A stretch of 8,822 nt of DNA from Pseudomonadota bacterium. Lineage in GTDB: Bacteria; Pseudomonadota; Gammaproteobacteria; Burkholderiales; Gallionellaceae. Below the pieces are notes generated by a model. That model was not told the origin of the DNA. It saw only the letters and a list, made by a program, of their open reading frames with translations, and did no database searches. Below are positions 6,481 to 8,822 of the stretch, in pieces (position 1 is the stretch's first letter; each line of letters opens with the position of its first letter). The stretch lies in contig JAJZSA010000085.1 of assembly GCA_021822115.1 (NCBI GenBank), forward strand, positions 1 to 8,822, given 5' to 3'. Both the position numbers and the translations under genes were made by a program.

Positions 6481-7741
6481 CCTGACACGCAATGACTATC
6501 GTACTTTGAGCCTGGCCGCGCTGGGCGGTGCACTGGAGTTCTATGACTTCGTGATCTTCGTGTTCTTTGCGGCGGCCATCTCGCAACTGTTCTTCCCGCC
6601 CGACATGCCGGACTGGCTGCGCCAAGTGCAGACCTTCGGCATCTTCGCCGCGGGTTATCTGGCGCGCCCGCTGGGCGGCATCATCATGGCGCACTTCGGC
6701 GACCTGTTCGGCCGCAAGCGCATGTTCATGCTGAGCATCCTGCTGATGGCGGTGCCGACCTTGCTCATCGGCCTGTTGCCCACCTATGCCAGTATCGGCA
6801 TCGCCGCGCCGTTGCTGTTGCTCGCTTTGCGCGTGCTGCAGGGGGCGGCCATCGGTGGCGAAGTCCCCGGCGCTTGGGTGTTCGTGGCCGAGCATGTGCC
6901 GCCGCGCCACGTCGGTTTCGCCTGCGGCACGCTCACTGCGGGACTTACCGGCGGCATCCTGCTCGGTTCTTTGGTGGCCACGGCGGTGAACCGCAGCTAT
7001 GACCCGGCCGGCCTGCTGGCCGAAGGCTGGCGCGTGCCCTTCATCCTGGGCGGCGTGTTCGGCCTGCTGGCGGTGTGGCTGCGCCAGTACCTGCACGAGA
7101 CGCCGGTGTTCAAGGAGATGCAGGCACGCCAGCAACTGGCCGACGAGTTGCCGCTGAAGAAAGTGGTGCGCGCGCACCGTCCGGCGGTTGTGCTCACCAT
7201 GCTGATGACCTGGCTGCTGTCCGCCGCCGTGGTGGTGATGATCCTGATGACGCCGACCTTGATGCAGAAGTTGTTCGCCATCCCCGGCGCCACGGCGCTC
7301 ACCGCCAACAGTTTCGCCACGCTGGCGCTCACCATCGGTTGCACCGTGTTCGGTGCATTAGCGGATCGTTTCAGCGCCGGTCGGGTGCTCACCTTCGGCT
7401 GCGTGGCGCTGGGATTCACCTCCTGGTGGCTGTATCACGACCTGGCGGCAGGTGCGCAGCATCTGTATGTCTTGTATGCGCTGAACGGGTTCTTCGTCGG
7501 CGTGATCGGCGTGGTGCCCAGTGCGGCGGTGGTGCAGTTCCCCTCGGCGGTGCGTTTCTCCGGTCTGTCCTTCTCCTACAACATGGCCTATGCCGTGTTC
7601 GGCGGCCTGACGCCGGTGCTGGTCAGCTCGTTGCTGCCGCTGGCCGGGGCGCAGGTGCCGGCTGGCTATGTGATGGCCCTGTGCTTGGTGGGGGTGGGTA
7701 TCGGCCTGTATCTGGGGCGCGGGAAGGCGGCGGAATTATGA
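6473..7741 (+). CDS. MFS transporter, metabolite:H+ symporter (MHS) type
   Basis: 422 residues from a GTG at 6473, chosen for GGAGG (6464-6468) 4 nt upstream; it overlaps the end of the preceding gene by 8 nt. The open frame extends further upstream but lacks a comparable start. About twelve membrane helices are visible. MHS hallmarks are GALEFYDFVIF (19-29) in helix 1, YLARPLGGIIMAHFGDLFGRKR (62-83, read across helix 2 and the MFS loop 2-3 motif), RVLQGAAIGGE (120-130) and a helix-6-to-7 loop starting HETPVF. A second-half loop motif, GALADRF, also fits. Family members take up small organic acids or compatible solutes (KgtP, ProP, citrate carriers) with protons. The substrate cannot be read from sequence; given the neighbours, a sugar acid or glycan breakdown product is a guess. 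Last gene of the coupled run; 54 nt separate it from ispB. Confidence 0.92.
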   Translation: MPSLTRNDYRTLSLAALGGALEFYDFVIFVFFAAAISQLFFPPDMPDWLRQVQTFGIFAAGYLARPLGGIIMAHFGDLFGRKRMFMLSILLMAVPTLLIGLLPTYASIGIAAPLLLLALRVLQGAAIGGEVPGAWVFVAEHVPPRHVGFACGTLTAGLTGGILLGSLVATAVNRSYDPAGLLAEGWRVPFILGGVFGLLAVWLRQYLHETPVFKEMQARQQLADELPLKKVVRAHRPAVVLTMLMTWLLSAAVVVMILMTPTLMQKLFAIPGATALTANSFATLALTIGCTVFGALADRFSAGRVLTFGCVALGFTSWWLYHDLAAGAQHLYVLYALNGFFVGVIGVVPSAAVVQFPSAVRFSGLSFSYNMAYAVFGGLTPVLVSSLLPLAGAQVPAGYVMALCLVGVGIGLYLGRGKAAEL

Positions 7742-7795
7742 GAGAATGCGCGCCTTCACAAGAGCGCGGAATGCGCCGGGAACGGGAGGAAGTCC
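7742..7795 (+). promoter_or_regulatory. Leader of ispB with strong Shine-Dalgarno and weak promoter-like sequence
   Basis: GGAGGA (7785-7790) lies 5 nt before a TTG codon at 7796 and decides that start. GAGAAT (7742-7747) followed by GCGCGCC looks like a -10 element with a GC discriminator, but no convincing -35 is seen at the right distance, so ispB may be read from the upstream operon, from here, or both. The 8-mer GAATGCGC occurs twice (7744-7751 and 7769-7776). A weak 5 bp stem (7749-7753 with 7764-7768) lacks a T-run and is not a terminator. Confidence 0.4.
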
Positions 7796-8758
7796 TTGGA
7801 TGATCTGAAACAGTTGCTCGCGCCGGACATGGCGGCGGTCGATGCGGTGATCCGCGCGCGCCTGCATTCCGAAGTGGTGCTGGTCAACCAGATCGGCGAA
7901 TACATCGTGAACAGCGGCGGCAAGCGTCTGCGTCCGGCGCTGGTGCTGTTGTCCGCGCAGGCCTTCGGCTATCAGGGGGCGCAACATCACAACCTGGCGG
8001 CCGTGGTGGAGTTCATCCACACCGCAACCTTGTTGCACGACGACGTGGTGGACGAGTCCGAACTGCGCCGCGGGCGCGAGACCGCCAATGCGCTGTTCGG
8101 CAATGCGGCCAGCGTGCTGGTGGGCGACTTCCTCTATTCGCGCGCGTTCCAGATGATGGTGGAGACCGGCGAGATGCGCGTGATGCAGGTGCTGGCCGAC
8201 GCCACCAACGTCATCGCCGAAGGCGAGGTGTTGCAACTGCTCAATTGCCACGACGCCGATGTCGATGTGGCCAACTACATGCGCGTGATCCACTGCAAGA
8301 CGGCCAAACTGTTTGAAGCTGCGATGCGGCTGGGGGCGATCCTGGGCAAGGTGAGCGTGGCTGACGAAGAGGCGGCTGCGAAATACGGCATGCATCTGGG
8401 CACCGCTTTCCAGTTGATCGACGACGTGCTGGATTATTCCGCCGACGAGGCACAGACCGGCAAGCATCTGGGCGACGATCTGGCCGAGGGCAAACCCACG
8501 CTGCCGTTGATCCATGCCATGCAGAACGGCACGGCCGAGCAGGCCGCCGTGGTGCGTGCCGCCATCGAAGAAGGGGATGTGGCGCGTCTGCCCGAAGTGC
8601 AGGCCATCATCCAGGCCACCGGCGCGCTGGATTTCACGCGCCAGCAAGCTTTGCGCGAGGCGGAAGCAGCGTGTGCTGCGATTTCTTCATTTGCTGATAC
8701 TCATTTCAAACGCGCTCTGGTAGAATTAGCAAACTTTGCCGCCACGCGGCAATTTTAG
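7796..8758 (+). CDS. ispB: Octaprenyl (long-chain polyprenyl) diphosphate synthase
   Basis: 320 residues, full family length, from a TTG start with GGAGGA 5 nt upstream. This trans-prenyltransferase adds isopentenyl diphosphate units to an allylic primer to build the side chain of ubiquinone, in the cytoplasm. Motifs in order: GGKRLRP (41-47, isopentenyl diphosphate binding); FIHTATLLHDDVVDES (73-88) with the first Asp-rich motif D82/D83/D86; RRGR (91-94); CKTA (167-170); FQLIDDVLDY (205-214) with the second Asp-rich motif D209/D210/D213; GDDLAEGKPTLP (226-237). The small Ala77 five residues before the first Asp-rich motif is typical of long-chain enzymes. The region around the first motif closely resembles E. 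coli IspB. Its final codons form a terminator hairpin and a proline tRNA follows, so it probably ends its transcription unit. C8 versus another chain length is inferred from similarity. Confidence 0.96.
   Translation: MDDLKQLLAPDMAAVDAVIRARLHSEVVLVNQIGEYIVNSGGKRLRPALVLLSAQAFGYQGAQHHNLAAVVEFIHTATLLHDDVVDESELRRGRETANALFGNAASVLVGDFLYSRAFQMMVETGEMRVMQVLADATNVIAEGEVLQLLNCHDADVDVANYMRVIHCKTAKLFEAAMRLGAILGKVSVADEEAAAKYGMHLGTAFQLIDDVLDYSADEAQTGKHLGDDLAEGKPTLPLIHAMQNGTAEQAAVVRAAIEEGDVARLPEVQAIIQATGALDFTRQQALREAEAACAAISSFADTHFKRALVELANFAATRQF
8718..8726 (+). promoter_or_regulatory. Candidate extended -10 element for the tRNA-Pro gene
   Basis: TGG followed by TAGAAT (8721-8726, five of six consensus bases) forms an extended -10, in an AT-richer patch within the 3' end of ispB. 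No good -35 is seen at 16-18 bp. The predicted start near 8733 would leave about 40 nt before the tRNA and would place the ispB terminator hairpin in that leader, which weakens the case. Confidence 0.3.
8736..8756 (+). terminator. Rho-independent terminator overlapping the end of ispB
   Basis: TTGCCGC (8736-8742) and GCGGCAA (8746-8752) form a perfect 7 bp stem with a CAC loop. TTTT follows (8753-8756), whose last T is the first base of the TAG stop. The hairpin therefore encodes the last residues of IspB. The T-tract is short (TTTTAGTTT), so termination may be partial. It separates ispB from the tRNA gene 21 nt downstream of the stem. Confidence 0.68.
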
Positions 8759-8773
8759 TTTCACAAGCAGCAT

Positions 8774-8822
8774 CGGAGTGTAGCTCAGCCTGGTAGAGCA
8801 CTGCGTTCGGGACGCAGGGGCC
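8774..8822 (+). tRNA. tRNA-Pro(CGG), 5' part, cut by the window edge
   Basis: The 5' acceptor strand CGGAGTG (8774-8780, with C1 as usual for bacterial tRNA-Pro) is followed by T8-A9, the D-arm GCTC/GAGC (8783-8786 and 8796-8799), A26, and the anticodon stem CTGCG/CGCAG (8801-8805 and 8813-8817). The seven-base loop is TTCGGGA with anticodon CGG (8808-8810), reading the proline codon CCG. The variable loop is starting at the window end; the T-arm, the 3' acceptor strand and any CCA lie outside. Confidence 0.95.

Noticed and set aside
7744..7776. Direct 8-base repeat GAATGCGC as an operator
   Set aside because: Only two short copies, in GC-rich sequence where such matches arise by chance; no palindrome or third copy.
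7736..8647. Minus-strand open frame of 303 codons opposite ispB
   Set aside because: Shadow of a highly conserved enzyme; no motifs of its own.
1..8822. Mobile element, CRISPR array or phage boundary
   Set aside because: No transposase or integrase, inverted terminal repeats, spaced repeats or composition break. The tRNA at the right edge could serve as an integration site, but its 3' end is outside the window.

Overview
The window is high-GC, densely packed proteobacterial chromosome. A betaproteobacterium, perhaps from the Gallionella/Sideroxydans/Sulfuricella side, is my best guess. That guess rests on the IspB-type octaprenyl diphosphate synthase followed by a proline tRNA, the eukaryotic-like kinase whose tail looks like the start of a cyclic-nucleotide-binding fold, and codon style. 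It is inference, not a database result. I see no insertion sequence, phage gene, CRISPR array or long repeat.

Layout. Positions 1-927, minus strand: the N-terminal 309 residues of a Hanks-type Ser/Thr protein kinase that runs off the left edge. Positions 928-1067: a 140 bp divergent intergenic region with a candidate promoter and a very good intrinsic-terminator-like hairpin just ahead of the next gene. Positions 1068-7741, plus strand: six tightly packed genes, five junctions of which overlap by 1-10 nt or are 1 nt apart. They are a GT9 (heptosyltransferase-like) glycosyltransferase, a GtrA-family membrane protein, an ArnT/PMT-like polyprenyl-phosphate-sugar glycosyltransferase, a membrane-anchored sialidase-like (BNR/Asp-box) protein, an unrecognised multi-pass membrane protein, and an MHS-type MFS symporter. 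After a 54 nt gap comes ispB (7796-8758), whose last codons form a terminator hairpin, then the 5' 49 nt of tRNA-Pro(CGG) up to the right edge.

How it may work together. The first three genes read as a surface or lipid-linked glycan modification set: a cytoplasmic sugar transferase, a GtrA-type carrier for lipid-linked sugar, and a periplasm-facing lipid-sugar transferase. The GtrB-type enzyme that normally makes the lipid-linked sugar for GtrA is not in the window. The sialidase-like protein would act in the periplasm on a glycan. The next membrane protein and the symporter are translationally coupled to it and could handle what it releases, or could be passengers. ispB (quinone side chain) is probably a separate housekeeping unit.

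The most interesting points are the promoter/hairpin arrangement before the glycan operon, the departures from the usual active-site residues in the GT9 protein, the unusual company of the sialidase-like protein (lacking the classical RIP motif), and the absent GtrB partner. Three of the seven protein starts inside the window are non-ATG (TTG, GTG, TTG), each with a good Shine-Dalgarno.
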